Positions 1-8,523 of a DNA stretch of 64,000 bases are shown in pieces. The notes beneath the pieces are model-generated. The model saw only the letters and a program-made list of their open reading frames with translations. It was not told the origin of the DNA and made no database searches. Made by a program: the position numbers and the translations under genes. The stretch covers positions 434,001-498,000 of the forward strand of contig NZ_BAAAFH010000022.1 of the NCBI RefSeq assembly GCF_039523435.1. Reading direction: 5' to 3'. Positions within the stretch are counted from its first letter, which is position 1, and each line of letters begins with the position of its first letter. The stretch comes from Wandonia haliotis. GTDB taxonomy: Bacteria > Bacteroidota > Bacteroidia > Flavobacteriales_D > Crocinitomicaceae.

Positions 1-2021
1 AACGGGGGAATAAAAGGGAGATTCCGGTAAGAATTCAGGTTATACCCATATACATATTGTGTTTTTGCTGCTATATGCCACCATTTCCATGGATGATATT
101 CAACCAACAACTCTCCCCCGGTAAGAAAAGCATCTGCCTGCGTGTATTTATACAACTGTCCGGCATCGGGTAAGGGAGAAAAAGCTCCTGAAGCTCTCAG
201 AAAAATAAAATTCTGGTAATAGTTGAAAAAAGGAGACAACGTCAGTAAAAAGGTATTGGTGTGAAACTCGTAGCTCAAGTCAAACTGATATCCGTTTTCT
301 GTTTGAAGGTTTGCGTCTCCCTGTTCATGGCGAAAAGTTCCGTGATGTACCCCATTGACAGCCAATTCAACGGCTCTGGGAAACCGATAGGTTTTTCCAA
401 AATTGAATTTGATATTGGAATTGTGATTGGGATGATAACTAAACCCTGCCTGTGCACCTCCATTGAAGAAAAAACGGTCTATATCCGGAGAAAGCAGATT
501 TTCTCCCACAACATTCAAATCCTGATCATATACCGGTTTACGGTATTCTTCCGAGACAATTTTTGCTACATCTCCCCGAACTCCGAAGTTGGTCGCCCAT
601 TTTTTCGTAAAGTTATGTTCTAACAAAACGAATACACCTCCTTCAGCTGATCGATAATTCGGAATCAGGTATTCGAATCCGTCTATTTTGTTTTCCTGAT
701 ACAGTAAACTCAGACCATACGTGAGTTTTGTTGCAACATTGAAGGTCGTTTTTACAGAAGTACGCAACTGATAGGTTTCCAACAAAAACCGATGTGCCGT
801 ATCTGATGTAATTGCCGGGGAGTATCCGTGAAAATGCGCCATTGATTTCTCCAGTCGATTATTTCTTTGGTACCCCGCATCAACCGAAATCAGGTTTCTA
901 CGCACCCGGAACTGCCCGTGACCATCCACTTTTGTGTGAACCACATGTTGAGCTGGTAACTCAATATTCCGGTAATCATCTTCATGTCCCAATCCGTATG
1001 CCTGTGGAATTCCGATAGCCCCACTGAACAATCCCTGCTTCAGGCGGTATTGGCTTGCTTTAACAAATACCTTTCCCCAATCTCCTTTGTACCCTACTAC
1101 CCCGGAAAAATTCAATTCATTTCCCGCTGTATTCTTTAATCGCTCTTCATAAACCGGTAAACGAAACGTATTGTAGTTAAACGAATCCGAACGAATCGCC
1201 ATGTCACCATAATCTTTATAGCTGGAACGCAAACTAAAAAAGACATTCTTTTTTGTTCCTTTGATCCCTATTGAGCCAAACCCTGTTCCGTTATTTGTTT
1301 TCCCACCTCCCAACAAATCAATATGCATCTGCCCTTCAGGGGTCCATACTTCCGGTAATACGTGAATAACTCCTCCCATTGCATCCGGTCCGAAAACAAC
1401 TGAAGCAGGTCCTTTGATCACTTCCAGACGCTCAATGCCGTACTGATCCATTTCTAGTCCATGGTCATTTCCCCACTGCTGACCTTCCTGACGCAAACCG
1501 GCATCCGCAACCTGTATTCGCAAACCGGACAATCCCCGTATAACAGGTTTTGCAATCCCAACTCCAACATTAATCGAAGAAATCCCCGGAATTGACTCCA
1601 AATTTTCAGCGAAACTTCCTGCATTCGATAACAACAAGGCATCACGATCCACTCCTGTGATTGTAATAGATGCGTTCCTGTCCGAAGAACTCACCATGTC
1701 ATGCTGTACAATTGCTTCCTTTAGTTCGATAGAGGTCAGGTGCATATATACAGTATATGCTGTTTGCTTTTCCAGGTCAATATCCATTTCGACTGTCTCG
1801 TAACCCAAAGAAGTAATATGCAGGTGATGAGTCGGGTGTTGCACCTCTATTTCCAATGTGCCTTCAGCCAGATAATGTTTCTGGTGGTCTTCAACCAATT
1901 CCACTTTTGCTCCCGGAATTAAACCATGATCTTCCTCTGACCTGACTTCAAGTTTCAGAGAATACGTCTGCCCTGCGACAGAGAAAGAAAGTAGCAGTAA
2001 AAAGAATACCAGTATCTTCAT
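1..2021 (-). CDS. TonB-dependent outer-membrane receptor, 3' part beyond the window (possible zinc uptake)
   Basis: I translated this open frame from the ATG at 2019-2021; about 673 codons are present and the frame runs off the left edge. Residues 1-17 form a signal peptide ending AGQ. A carboxypeptidase-regulatory-like domain (about 19-100) carries His clusters such as QHPTHHLH. A plug follows with NLESIPGISS, the RGLSG motif, RQEGQQWGNDHG and IKGPASVVFGPDAMGGVI, then alternating aromatic strands of a TonB barrel. Family knowledge: such receptors import metal chelates or other scarce substrates across the outer membrane using TonB energy. The divergent neighbour is a Zur/Fur-type regulator, and an inverted repeat overlaps the likely promoter, so zinc or another metal is the best substrate guess. 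That substrate is inference; the receptor call is firm. Confidence 0.9.
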   Translation of the reverse strand, partial: MKILVFFLLLLSFSVAGQTYSLKLEVRSEEDHGLIPGAKVELVEDHQKHYLAEGTLEIEVQHPTHHLHITSLGYETVEMDIDLEKQTAYTVYMHLTSIELKEAIVQHDMVSSSDRNASITITGVDRDALLLSNAGSFAENLESIPGISSINVGVGIAKPVIRGLSGLRIQVADAGLRQEGQQWGNDHGLEMDQYGIERLEVIKGPASVVFGPDAMGGVIHVLPEVWTPEGQMHIDLLGGGKTNNGTGFGSIGIKGTKKNVFFSLRSSYKDYGDMAIRSDSFNYNTFRLPVYEERLKNTAGNELNFSGVVGYKGDWGKVFVKASQYRLKQGLFSGAIGIPQAYGLGHEDDYRNIELPAQHVVHTKVDGHGQFRVRRNLISVDAGYQRNNRLEKSMAHFHGYSPAITSDTAHRFLLETYQLRTSVKTTFNVATKLTYGLSLLYQENKIDGFEYLIPNYRSAEGGVFVLLEHNFTKKWATNFGVRGDVAKIVSEEYRKPVYDQDLNVVGENLLSPDIDRFFFNGGAQAGFSYHPNHNSNIKFNFGKTYRFPRAVELAVNGVHHGTFRHEQGDANLQTENGYQFDLSYEFHTNTFLLTLSPFFNYYQNFIFLRASGAFSPLPDAGQLYKYTQADAFLTGGELLVEYHPWKWWHIAAKTQYVYGYNLNSYRNLPFIPP

Positions 2022-2025
2022 TATA

Positions 2026-2046
2026 TGCAATCCTGTTGCAAATATA
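2026..2046 (-). promoter_or_regulatory. Candidate metal-regulator operator overlapping the receptor promoter
   Basis: Positions 2026-2040 read TGCAA-TCCTG-TTGCA, a perfect 5-bp-arm inverted repeat. On the minus strand the right arm overlaps TATATTTG (2046-2039), which fits the Bacteroidota -7 element TAnnTTTG and would start transcription just ahead of the receptor ATG at 2021. A repressor bound here would block the receptor promoter. The Fur/Zur-type protein encoded divergently is the obvious candidate; binding is inferred. I found no clear -33 TTG. Confidence 0.5.
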
Positions 2047-2103
2047 AAGATAATTTTAGAGGTCCCGGGATTACGCTTTGGTTAATTTTCGCTAATTTTG
2101 AAC

Positions 2104-2535
2104 ATGGATTTGGCAAATCGGCTTAAAGAAAAAGGCTTACGCATCACAGACGGAAGAATTTCGATTCTGGATTTCTTTCAGAAGAACCCTGGTCTGGGTC
2201 TTTCTATCCACGATTTACTGGGAGAATTTTCGGGAGATCTGGACAAGGTCACTTTATACCGAACTCTGCATTCATTTGAGGAAAAGGGGCTGATCCACAA
2301 GGTTATTGATGAAACCGGACTGGAACGTTATGCGTTGTGCGAAGATCACTGTCACGATGACCATGGACACAACCATGAGCACATTCATTTTAAGTGTGTT
2401 AAATGTCAAAAAACAGAATGTCTGGATGACAGTAATCAACCCAAAGTTTCCCTTCCTGCCGGTTATTCGCAGAAGGAAGCCAATTTCCTGATTTTGGGAG
2501 AATGTGCCCGCTGTAATGAAAAAGCAGGTAAATAA
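2104..2535 (+). CDS. Fur-family metalloregulator, Zur-like
   Basis: This 143-residue protein has the Fur architecture: an N-terminal winged helix with the recognition stretch DKVTLYRTLHSFEEKG, then a dimerisation and metal domain. A His-rich segment HCHDDHGHNHEHIHF is followed by CVKC, and a second CARC pair lies near the C-terminus, matching the four-Cys structural zinc site. The many His residues and the divergent TonB receptor favour zinc sensing (Zur) over iron, but Fur-family specificity cannot be fixed from sequence. I chose ATG 2104; a TTG two codons upstream is possible but unnecessary. It probably represses the divergent receptor and perhaps itself. Confidence 0.9.
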   Translation: MDLANRLKEKGLRITDGRISILDFFQKNPGLGLSIHDLLGEFSGDLDKVTLYRTLHSFEEKGLIHKVIDETGLERYALCEDHCHDDHGHNHEHIHFKCVKCQKTECLDDSNQPKVSLPAGYSQKEANFLILGECARCNEKAGK

Positions 2536-2556
2536 CCTCTTTTCGTTCCAATTCCT

Positions 2557-2564
2557 TACTTTTG
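2557..2564 (+). promoter_or_regulatory. -7 promoter element upstream of rlmB
   Basis: TACTTTTG matches the Bacteroidota -7 consensus TAnnTTTG and ends 17 bp before the rlmB ATG, implying a very short leader. No convincing -33 TTG is seen 17-23 bp upstream. Confidence 0.35.
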
Positions 2565-2581
2565 ACTTATAGATTATCCAG

Positions 2582-3334
2582 ATGAAAGAAAATACAGATT
2601 ACATTTTCGGTGTACGTGCCGTTATTGAAGCTATCCGAGCAGGAAAGGAATTGAATAAAATCCTTATTCAAAAAGGAATGAACAAGGAACTTTTCAACGA
2701 ATTGAAAGCGACACTGAAAGGCAAAGATTACAATCTTCAGTTTGTACCGGTTGAAAAGCTTAATAAAGTAACTGCTAATAATCATCAGGGAGTAGTAGCG
2801 TTCATATCTCCGGTTTCGTATTACAAAACGGTGGATATTGTTGAGTCACTACTCGAAGAGAAAAAAACACCTAATTTACTGGTACTTGATCGCATTACGG
2901 ATGTAAGAAATTTCGGAGCAATCGCTCGCTCGGCTGAATGTCTGGGTGTTCATGCTATCATTATTCCGGCTCGCGGATCGGTACAAATTACGCCGGATGC
3001 AATTAAAACTTCTGCCGGGGCATTAAATAGAATTCCTGTATGTCGTGAAGATCACTTGCAGGATGTTCTTCTTATGCTTCAACAATACGATTTTAAGATT
3101 GTGGCCTGCACGGAGAAAACAGAAGGTCTTCTCCCCGATACTGACCTCACAGGAGCAACGGCAATTGTAATGGGGTCTGAAGAAAACGGGATTTCTCCCG
3201 AAGTCATGAAATACTGCAACAAAAGAGCTAAAATTCCGTTATTCGGAGCGATATCTTCTTTTAACGTGAGTGTAGCAGCAGGTATCGTCCTCTACGAAAA
3301 AGCAATGCAGCAAAATCATGCAGAACAAGCTTAA
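2582..3334 (+). CDS. rlmB: 23S rRNA (guanosine-2'-O-)-methyltransferase RlmB / TrmH-type SPOUT enzyme
   Basis: The 250-residue protein has an N-terminal substrate-binding domain (ENTDYIFGVRAVIEAI, residues about 3-75) and a C-terminal SPOUT methyltransferase domain. The three SpoU motifs are visible: LDRITDVRNFGAIARSAE with the catalytic Arg, AIVMGSEENGIS, and IPLFGAISSFNVSVAAGI, which form the trefoil-knot S-adenosylmethionine site. RlmB methylates a conserved guanosine of 23S rRNA in the peptidyl-transferase region. Length and start agree with the family. The 3' end overlaps the next gene by 17 bp, so the two are probably co-transcribed. A related TrmH-group specificity cannot be excluded. 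Confidence 0.93.
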   Translation: MKENTDYIFGVRAVIEAIRAGKELNKILIQKGMNKELFNELKATLKGKDYNLQFVPVEKLNKVTANNHQGVVAFISPVSYYKTVDIVESLLEEKKTPNLLVLDRITDVRNFGAIARSAECLGVHAIIIPARGSVQITPDAIKTSAGALNRIPVCREDHLQDVLLMLQQYDFKIVACTEKTEGLLPDTDLTGATAIVMGSEENGISPEVMKYCNKRAKIPLFGAISSFNVSVAAGIVLYEKAMQQNHAEQA

Positions 3335-5186
3335 AGATACATTCAGGGAACACTACGGTTTCTTTATTATTTTCTCAGTCGGAATTATTCTCCGGCTGAT
3401 TTTTCTACTTACCCAGGGAATGTCTCATGACGAACTAAGTGCCTGGAACCGGACAAATGTTCATGACTTTAGTGAACTTATTTCCGTTGGTGTAGGTGGA
3501 GATATGCACCCCGCTTTCTTTCAGATCCTGTTAACCTACTGGGTTCACTGGTTTGGAGACTCAGCCTTTGTATTTCGTCTGCCTGCCGTGCTATTTGGTC
3601 TTGGCGGAATCGCTTTGTTGTACAAAACCGGAATTCGTTTTTTTTCAAAGCAAGCTGCTTTACTGGCTGTTGCAGGTCTTTCAATATTTGTTTTCCCGAT
3701 TCTCCATACTTCGCTCAGTCGGCCGTATGCACCCGGATTTTTCTTTATCACGCTACTTGTTTATGGCATTCTTGATTACAGAAATCAAACTGAAAAACCA
3801 ATTTATTTCAAAGGCTTACTGCTTATTTTCATTGGACTTACGGGGTCAATGTACTCGCATTATTATGCCTTTGTTTGCGCAGCTATCATTTCCTTTATCA
3901 CCCTGTTTTATCTCAATAAAAGACAACTAACCGGATTTATTATCACTGGAATACTGGCGCTCATTGCTTTCATTCCTCATATTGATCTAACACTGCACCA
4001 TTTTTCAAAAGGGGGGCTGGGTTGGTTAGGAAAACCGGGCTCTTTTTGGCTTTTTGAATTCTTTAAACTGTACTTCAACGATTCGCAGCTTTTGTTCATA
4101 CTGATTGCCGGGGGAATTTCTTTTGCTTATTATGCTCATAAACAGGCAATAGATAAGCTAACGGCCTTTCCTTTATTGATTTTTTTTGGCATTTACTTTG
4201 CTGGACACGCTGTATCTATTCTTTACACTCCTATTTTGAGAGAACCCGGACAACTCTTTACCATCGGTTTTCTGTTTCTTGGGCTTGGACACATGCTAAG
4301 TTCTATTGATTTACAAAAATATACCCGCTTATTGGTACTTGTTTGTGTTTTACTTTCCATACACTCACTGACGTTAGGAAAATTGACCCGTCCGGTTCAC
4401 TTTGAACCTTTCCGGGAAGTTGCCGGACTTATCTCCGAATATGACCAACAAATTGCCCCAGACAAGATGATACGACTGGTCAATGTAACTAATACAAATT
4501 ACCTGAATTACTACGGTCGGGCAGAAAACATGTCGCAGGATTTCGAAATGACACTGATCGAAGAAACAGAAGAAATATATCATCTATCCGATTTGATTCA
4601 GAATGCGGAACAAGAAGAATATGTCATGCTGGCTCGCTTAAACCGACGTCATCATCCTGTTTTATATGAAATCATTCGCAGAAAATATCCGAAAGTCGTC
4701 CGGCACGAGGATTTCTTTAATGCTGATTTTTCTGTCTGGGAAAAATCTCCGGGATTTAGTAGAAAATTTGAACACAATTATAACTCATCCAACTCTCCGG
4801 AGCTTTTTACACAATGGAAGAAAGACACCTTATCAGAAGAGTTTTTCGGAGATATTCGCATACCGGTAAAGCAGCTCAGACAACCGGGAACTTATATTCT
4901 TGTAGAAGCTAAAGGATGGTATGATAGTGCGACGACTTCACTTCCTTTCGTTGCTGTACTGGAAAATCAGGGTGAAATGCGTATCAAGGATGAACAACCT
5001 TTATACTATCAGGCCTGGGATCAGATTCGACTGGAAACAAAACAGTCAGATTCTTTCTTTATCGCATTCGAAATTCCGGAAACGGCAAAAGAAAACGACG
5101 AAATTCATCTGTACTTTTGGAACCCCGAAAAGAAACCTCTTTTTGTGCATCCCCCGCATATTTACGTCGTTAACCCGAATTATTAA
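3318..5186 (+). CDS. Membrane GT-C glycosyltransferase (ArnT/PMT, GT39-like)
   Basis: The 622-residue protein begins inside the 3' end of rlmB. About ten hydrophobic segments fill residues 14-360, and a soluble C-terminal half follows. The first periplasmic loop has the acidic motif SHDELSAW (Asp38-Glu39), and GGDMHPAF follows (His64-Pro65). These are typical of polyprenyl-phosphate-sugar-dependent GT-C enzymes of the PMT/ArnT superfamily. Such enzymes transfer a sugar on the outer face of the inner membrane to lipid A, glycans or proteins. The acceptor here is unknown. The final 170 residues look beta-rich and may bind carbohydrate, which is inference. Confidence 0.8.
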   Translation: MQNKLKDTFREHYGFFIIFSVGIILRLIFLLTQGMSHDELSAWNRTNVHDFSELISVGVGGDMHPAFFQILLTYWVHWFGDSAFVFRLPAVLFGLGGIALLYKTGIRFFSKQAALLAVAGLSIFVFPILHTSLSRPYAPGFFFITLLVYGILDYRNQTEKPIYFKGLLLIFIGLTGSMYSHYYAFVCAAIISFITLFYLNKRQLTGFIITGILALIAFIPHIDLTLHHFSKGGLGWLGKPGSFWLFEFFKLYFNDSQLLFILIAGGISFAYYAHKQAIDKLTAFPLLIFFGIYFAGHAVSILYTPILREPGQLFTIGFLFLGLGHMLSSIDLQKYTRLLVLVCVLLSIHSLTLGKLTRPVHFEPFREVAGLISEYDQQIAPDKMIRLVNVTNTNYLNYYGRAENMSQDFEMTLIEETEEIYHLSDLIQNAEQEEYVMLARLNRRHHPVLYEIIRRKYPKVVRHEDFFNADFSVWEKSPGFSRKFEHNYNSSNSPELFTQWKKDTLSEEFFGDIRIPVKQLRQPGTYILVEAKGWYDSATTSLPFVAVLENQGEMRIKDEQPLYYQAWDQIRLETKQSDSFFIAFEIPETAKENDEIHLYFWNPEKKPLFVHPPHIYVVNPNY

Positions 5187-5279
5187 TTATTCCTGCTTTT
5201 ATAATTGTTATTTTTTTCGCGTAAATTGCTGTAATACTAAAATACATCTGTACTTTCGATATTCTGAAAAACCTTTTAT

Positions 5280-5747
5280 ATGTTACAAATTCGCATATTT
5301 AGCTCTACTTTGCTCTTTTTATTTCTGTATCCGATTGCATTCGGTCAACAACTTCCTAAAAAAGCGAACAAATTAGTGGGAACATGGAGTTATGTCAATA
5401 ACAAAGGATTTGAGGTTTGGGAAAAAAGTAAGAACCCTAACGAATTAACAGGAACAGGCTACCTGATTTCCGATAACGGAGATACGACGAAACATGAAAA
5501 TTTACGTCTTACCTATAATGGAACACGCCTTGTTTACTATGCCACTGTTTATAACCAAAATCAAGGTAAGGAAATTGCTTTTCAGTCCAAAGGGAAAAAG
5601 TTCTTTTTTGAGAATCCGTCACATGACTTTCCCCGGGCCATTCGTTATAAATTCAATTGCTTGAATAGGAAAAAGCTGGATGTTTACCTGTTTCATCCTC
5701 ACAAGAACAAGTTACCTCTGAAAATATCTCTGGTAAAAACGGAGTAA
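5280..5747 (+). CDS. Secreted DUF6265-like protein
   Basis: A 155-residue protein with a clear signal peptide (MLQIRIFSSTLLFLFLYPIAFGQ). The mature part opens with LVGTW, has EVWEK and a GTGYLISDNGD segment, and contains the conserved FENPSHDFPRAIRY motif. This pattern matches DUF6265-type small beta-barrel proteins, lipocalin-like in outline, whose function is unknown. It stands alone, converging with the phosphatase gene across only 20 bp. A weak promoter (TTG about 22 bp before TACTTTCG) lies upstream. Confidence 0.75.
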   Translation: MLQIRIFSSTLLFLFLYPIAFGQQLPKKANKLVGTWSYVNNKGFEVWEKSKNPNELTGTGYLISDNGDTTKHENLRLTYNGTRLVYYATVYNQNQGKEIAFQSKGKKFFFENPSHDFPRAIRYKFNCLNRKKLDVYLFHPHKNKLPLKISLVKTE

Positions 5748-5767
5748 AAACAGCCTCCCGGTTTTCT

Positions 5768-6478
5768 TTACAGTGCAACCCCCAGAACAAGGGAAGGCAG
5801 TTCTCCCAGATGCTTTATTCGTTCCATAGAAGGGTGCGGTTGATAGTGTTCATTCGGGTCAAATAAAACACCTCGAATTCCGACCTGATTTGCTCCTAAC
5901 ACATCAATTTCTGGATGATCACCGATCATCATAGATGCGGCTGCAGCTGCTCCTGATTTTTTCATCGCCACCCGAAAGATTTCCGGGTCCGGTTTATTCA
6001 CTCCTATCTGATCCGAACAGATAATAACATCAAAGAAATTTTCCAGACCACAATTACTCAGTTTTCGATACTGAACTTCAGAAAATCCATTGGTGATAAT
6101 ATGCAATTTCTTTCCCAGTCCTTTTAGTTCTTCCAGCATATCATGTGTTCCCGGGAAAGTAGCTGTTAACTCAGGACAGAAATCAATATAACGATCACAA
6201 TATTCTGTTGCCAGTTTCTGGTTATCGACCCCGTGTAGTTTCAATGCGTCATCAAATCGCTTTACCCTTAGGGATTCTTTGGATATTTTTCCCTGGCGGT
6301 ATAAATCCCACATTTCTTCATTAATCCGAATGTAATCCTTTACAAAATTATCTCTTGATTCAATTGCAGTATCCAACCCCAATTCTTCAAAAACAACGCG
6401 TAATGCCGTATCTGAATTTGTATCAAAATCCCAGAGTGTTCTGTCCAGGTCAAAGAAAATATCTGTTACCATAACCAA
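5768..6478 (-). CDS. yjjG: HAD-family noncanonical pyrimidine nucleotidase, YjjG type
   Basis: The 236-residue protein has all HAD motifs. Motif I is FFDLDRTLWDFDTNS with the nucleophile and acid/base Asp pair. Motif II is HIITNGFS, motif III the Lys in VNKPDPEIF, and motif IV IGDHPEIDVLGA. The WDFDTNS extension after motif I is characteristic of YjjG, a house-cleaning 5'-nucleotidase for pyrimidine analogues. It follows upp and a membrane protein on the same strand, so the three form a plausible pyrimidine-linked operon. Its start overlaps the upstream stop by 13 bp; a second ATG at 6472 would also work. Confidence 0.88.
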   Translation of the reverse strand: MVMVTDIFFDLDRTLWDFDTNSDTALRVVFEELGLDTAIESRDNFVKDYIRINEEMWDLYRQGKISKESLRVKRFDDALKLHGVDNQKLATEYCDRYIDFCPELTATFPGTHDMLEELKGLGKKLHIITNGFSEVQYRKLSNCGLENFFDVIICSDQIGVNKPDPEIFRVAMKKSGAAAAASMMIGDHPEIDVLGANQVGIRGVLFDPNEHYQPHPSMERIKHLGELPSLVLGVAL

Positions 6479-6924
6479 TAAACTATCGAAGTTGTAATCA
6501 GTGCATTTTTTGCAAGTCCGAGAAGAATCAAAGGTAGTGTCTTTGGGTTTCTCCCATAAAATTTTGTTGTAATAATCGTTCCTATGGGAACGCTCAGAAA
6601 AAAAGGCGCATAAAAAGATATTCCGTAGATCCCGATTGTTCTTTTTACTCTCACCACCATCTTGTTCACAAAAGTAAATTTCCGCTGGTCTACAAATACT
6701 TCGTTATTATAAATAGCTTCCAGTCTCTTTTTCGTTCTTTTCTCTGCGGCTCTTCGCATAAAAAAACCGGCAAGGAAATAAAAAAAGACTGCTGTGCCTG
6801 CTGCCCCAAGATACGTAACAATATAGGTTTCTAAAAAAGTTAACCCGACTCCCCTACCATAGATAGGAGCAAACATGAATTTAAAAGTAGATAACCCGGC
6901 AAGGGTTATGTAATGTATCCACAT
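6466..6924 (-). CDS. Conserved small integral membrane protein
   Basis: A 152-residue protein with three hydrophobic stretches: ETYIVTYLGAAGTAVFFYFLAG near residues 32-53, IGIYGISFYAPFFLSVPIGTIIT near 96-118, and LPLILLGLAKNALITTSIVYWLW at the end. A basic cytoplasmic loop RRAAEKRTKKR lies between the first two. The SVPIGTII pattern resembles small export-type membrane proteins of the COG2426 kind, but I do not recognise it with confidence. It shares single-base or short overlaps with upp and yjjG, so it is translated as part of that operon. Confidence 0.75.
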   Translation of the reverse strand: MWIHYITLAGLSTFKFMFAPIYGRGVGLTFLETYIVTYLGAAGTAVFFYFLAGFFMRRAAEKRTKKRLEAIYNNEVFVDQRKFTFVNKMVVRVKRTIGIYGISFYAPFFLSVPIGTIITTKFYGRNPKTLPLILLGLAKNALITTSIVYWLW

Positions 6925-7577
6925 TATGCCTGCAATTTTTCTCCGAATGCAAGATCTCCTGCATCTCCCAATCCCGGAACAATATAAGATTGTGCCGTGA
7001 GTTCCGTATCAATTCCTCCTACCCAGATACATGCAGTATCCGGCAAATGTCTTCTTGTATAATCAATTGCTTCCTGTGTAGCGATAGCCGTTACAACATG
7101 AACCGATCTTGGTGTTCCGTTCATTAATAGTGATTTATAGACCATCACCATAGAGCTTCCTGTTGCCAGCATAGGATCGCAAATAATCAGATCCCGCTTA
7201 TCAATCCCCGGACACGCCATATATTCGACCTTAATATCGTAATCCTCCGAATTTTTGTGTTTTCTGTACGCTGAAATAAAAGCTGAATCTGATCTGTCAA
7301 AATAATTTAGAACCCCCTGGTGCATAGGCAATCCCGCGCGTAAAATAGACGCGATAAGCGGTTGTTCACGGATTACTTTCATTTCTTTTTGTCCCAAAGG
7401 AGTCGTAACCATTTTATCTTCCATTGGTAGTTTTTTAGACAGCTCATACGCTAAAACTTCTCCGATACGCTCCAGATTCCTTCTGAATCGCATGGGGTCC
7501 TGCTGAATGCGCTCATCACGTAATTCAGCTACAAACGTATTAAAAACCCCTCCATGTTGTGACAAATCGTAAACCAT
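6924..7577 (-). CDS. upp: Uracil phosphoribosyltransferase
   Basis: The 217-residue enzyme converts uracil and PRPP to UMP for pyrimidine salvage in the cytoplasm. Visible motifs are ILRAGLPMHQG, the PRPP-binding loop LIICDPMLATGSSM, and the uracil-binding C-terminal segment YIVPGLGDAGDLAFG. Family members usually end in GDLAYG or close to it, so the C-terminus is complete. It is the first gene of the upp / membrane protein / yjjG operon. The upstream gap of about 175 bp to the DoxX-like gene holds divergent promoters I could not define well. Confidence 0.96.
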   Translation of the reverse strand: MVYDLSQHGGVFNTFVAELRDERIQQDPMRFRRNLERIGEVLAYELSKKLPMEDKMVTTPLGQKEMKVIREQPLIASILRAGLPMHQGVLNYFDRSDSAFISAYRKHKNSEDYDIKVEYMACPGIDKRDLIICDPMLATGSSMVMVYKSLLMNGTPRSVHVVTAIATQEAIDYTRRHLPDTACIWVGGIDTELTAQSYIVPGLGDAGDLAFGEKLQA

Positions 7578-7752
7578 AGCATAAAGATAGTGAAAGTCAG
7601 TTTAGCCTGTGCGGATTGATTTTATATTTTTTCAAAATAATAGTCTACCCCTTTTGAGGTATTTTCCCTAAAAATAACTTACCGCACTGGCTTCGCATTT
7701 CAGAATTACTTATTCTTGTATCTGGTTATGATTTCTTAAAAACAACCTTGTT

Positions 7753-8160
7753 ATGAATAAGTATTTATCCTATGTTATTTTCGCACTAAGTGCGGCTCTC
7801 GGACTTTTTTTTATTTACAAAGGAGTAAACAAGCACTTTTTGTCGGAGTGTAAAGTTTACGGACCTGACAGTACACTTCCTTTGGAATACCGAAATGTTA
7901 TTTCCGCTCTTTGTCAATCCGGATTTACAAAAATCATTGGTTTCCTTGAGGTCTTCTCGGGAATATTACTTCTTGTCCCACGCACTCGTCTGGCAGGAGG
8001 AATTCTTTTAATGCCGGTTATCCTGACAATATTTCTTCTACACGCGTTTCTTGACAATCGTCCGCACGAATTGGTTGAAACAGGAATTCCGTTAGCTGTT
8101 ACACTATTGGTGATTCTGTATCATTACCCGAAATGGAAAAGTATTCTGGGTAAAAATTAA
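7753..8160 (+). CDS. DoxX/MauE-like four-helix membrane protein
   Basis: A 135-residue protein with about four hydrophobic helices: YVIFALSAALGLFFIYKGVNKHF, a central GFLEVFSGILLLVPRTRLAGG, LLMPVILTIFLLHAF, and GIPLAVTLLVILYHYP. The GFLEVFSGILLL-(R)-LAGGILL pattern is typical of the DoxX-like group, linked loosely to quinone or sulfur redox and to methylamine utilisation proteins. Its function here is unknown. Its 3' end overlaps the convergent Kazal lipoprotein gene by 4 bp. Confidence 0.7.
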   Translation: MNKYLSYVIFALSAALGLFFIYKGVNKHFLSECKVYGPDSTLPLEYRNVISALCQSGFTKIIGFLEVFSGILLLVPRTRLAGGILLMPVILTIFLLHAFLDNRPHELVETGIPLAVTLLVILYHYPKWKSILGKN

Positions 8161-8381
8161 GGACATTCTCCCGGCGTGTACTCTGTTATACCATGACACT
8201 GGGCTGAACAGGCGTTTCCGTATGTTTTACCATTACATCCGCAAACGGGATTATATTCCATTGTACAAATACAATCCTCTTTCAGTTTTTCTACACATTC
8301 GGCAGAAGTTTCTTTTTCTTTCGAATTGCCACAGGACAAAACCAGTGCCACCGGTAAAAGGAAAAAAATGCTTTTTATCAT
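8157..8381 (-). CDS. Kazal-type domain lipoprotein
   Basis: A 74-residue protein with a lipoprotein signal (lipobox LVLSC, Cys17) followed by one Kazal-like domain. The Cys pattern C-I-C...VCGCNGKTYGNACSAQC...GEC carries the hallmark CGCNGKTYGNAC motif of Kazal serine-protease inhibitors. It would be anchored to the envelope and could protect against extracellular or host/prey proteases. Small bacterial Kazal lipoproteins are known by sequence but poorly studied. It is convergent with the DoxX-like gene and overlaps it by 4 bp. Confidence 0.85.
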   Translation of the reverse strand: MIKSIFFLLPVALVLSCGNSKEKETSAECVEKLKEDCICTMEYNPVCGCNGKTYGNACSAQCHGITEYTPGECP

Positions 8382-8469
8382 GTTCAGCTTTGTTTTGAAT
8401 CTGAATTAAAAATACGCTTTTTATTTCATTTTTTTCTTCTTACAAAAGCACAATAGTTACGATACACAT

Positions 8470-8499
8470 AAAAGGGCAGCCTTTACCGGCCGCCCTTTT
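8470..8499 (-). terminator. Hairpin terminator of the T9SS operon
   Basis: AAAAGGGC-A-GCC (8470-8481) pairs with GGC-C-GCCCTTTT (8488-8499) around a 6-nt loop, giving a 12-bp stem with one mismatch and flanking A/T tracts. It lies 25 bp past the stop of the PorE-like gene and could work in both directions. Confidence 0.8.
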
Positions 8500-8523
8500 G
8501 TCCCACAATCAACTTATACTACA

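Noticed and set aside
261..1922. Several short ORFs on both strands at the left end
   Set aside because: They overlap the reading frame of the TonB-dependent receptor, which is continuous on the minus strand from 2021 to the edge and has clear family motifs.
2098..2103. TTG start two codons upstream of the Zur-like gene
   Set aside because: ATG 2104 begins at the normal position of the Fur-family N-terminus, so the extension is not needed.
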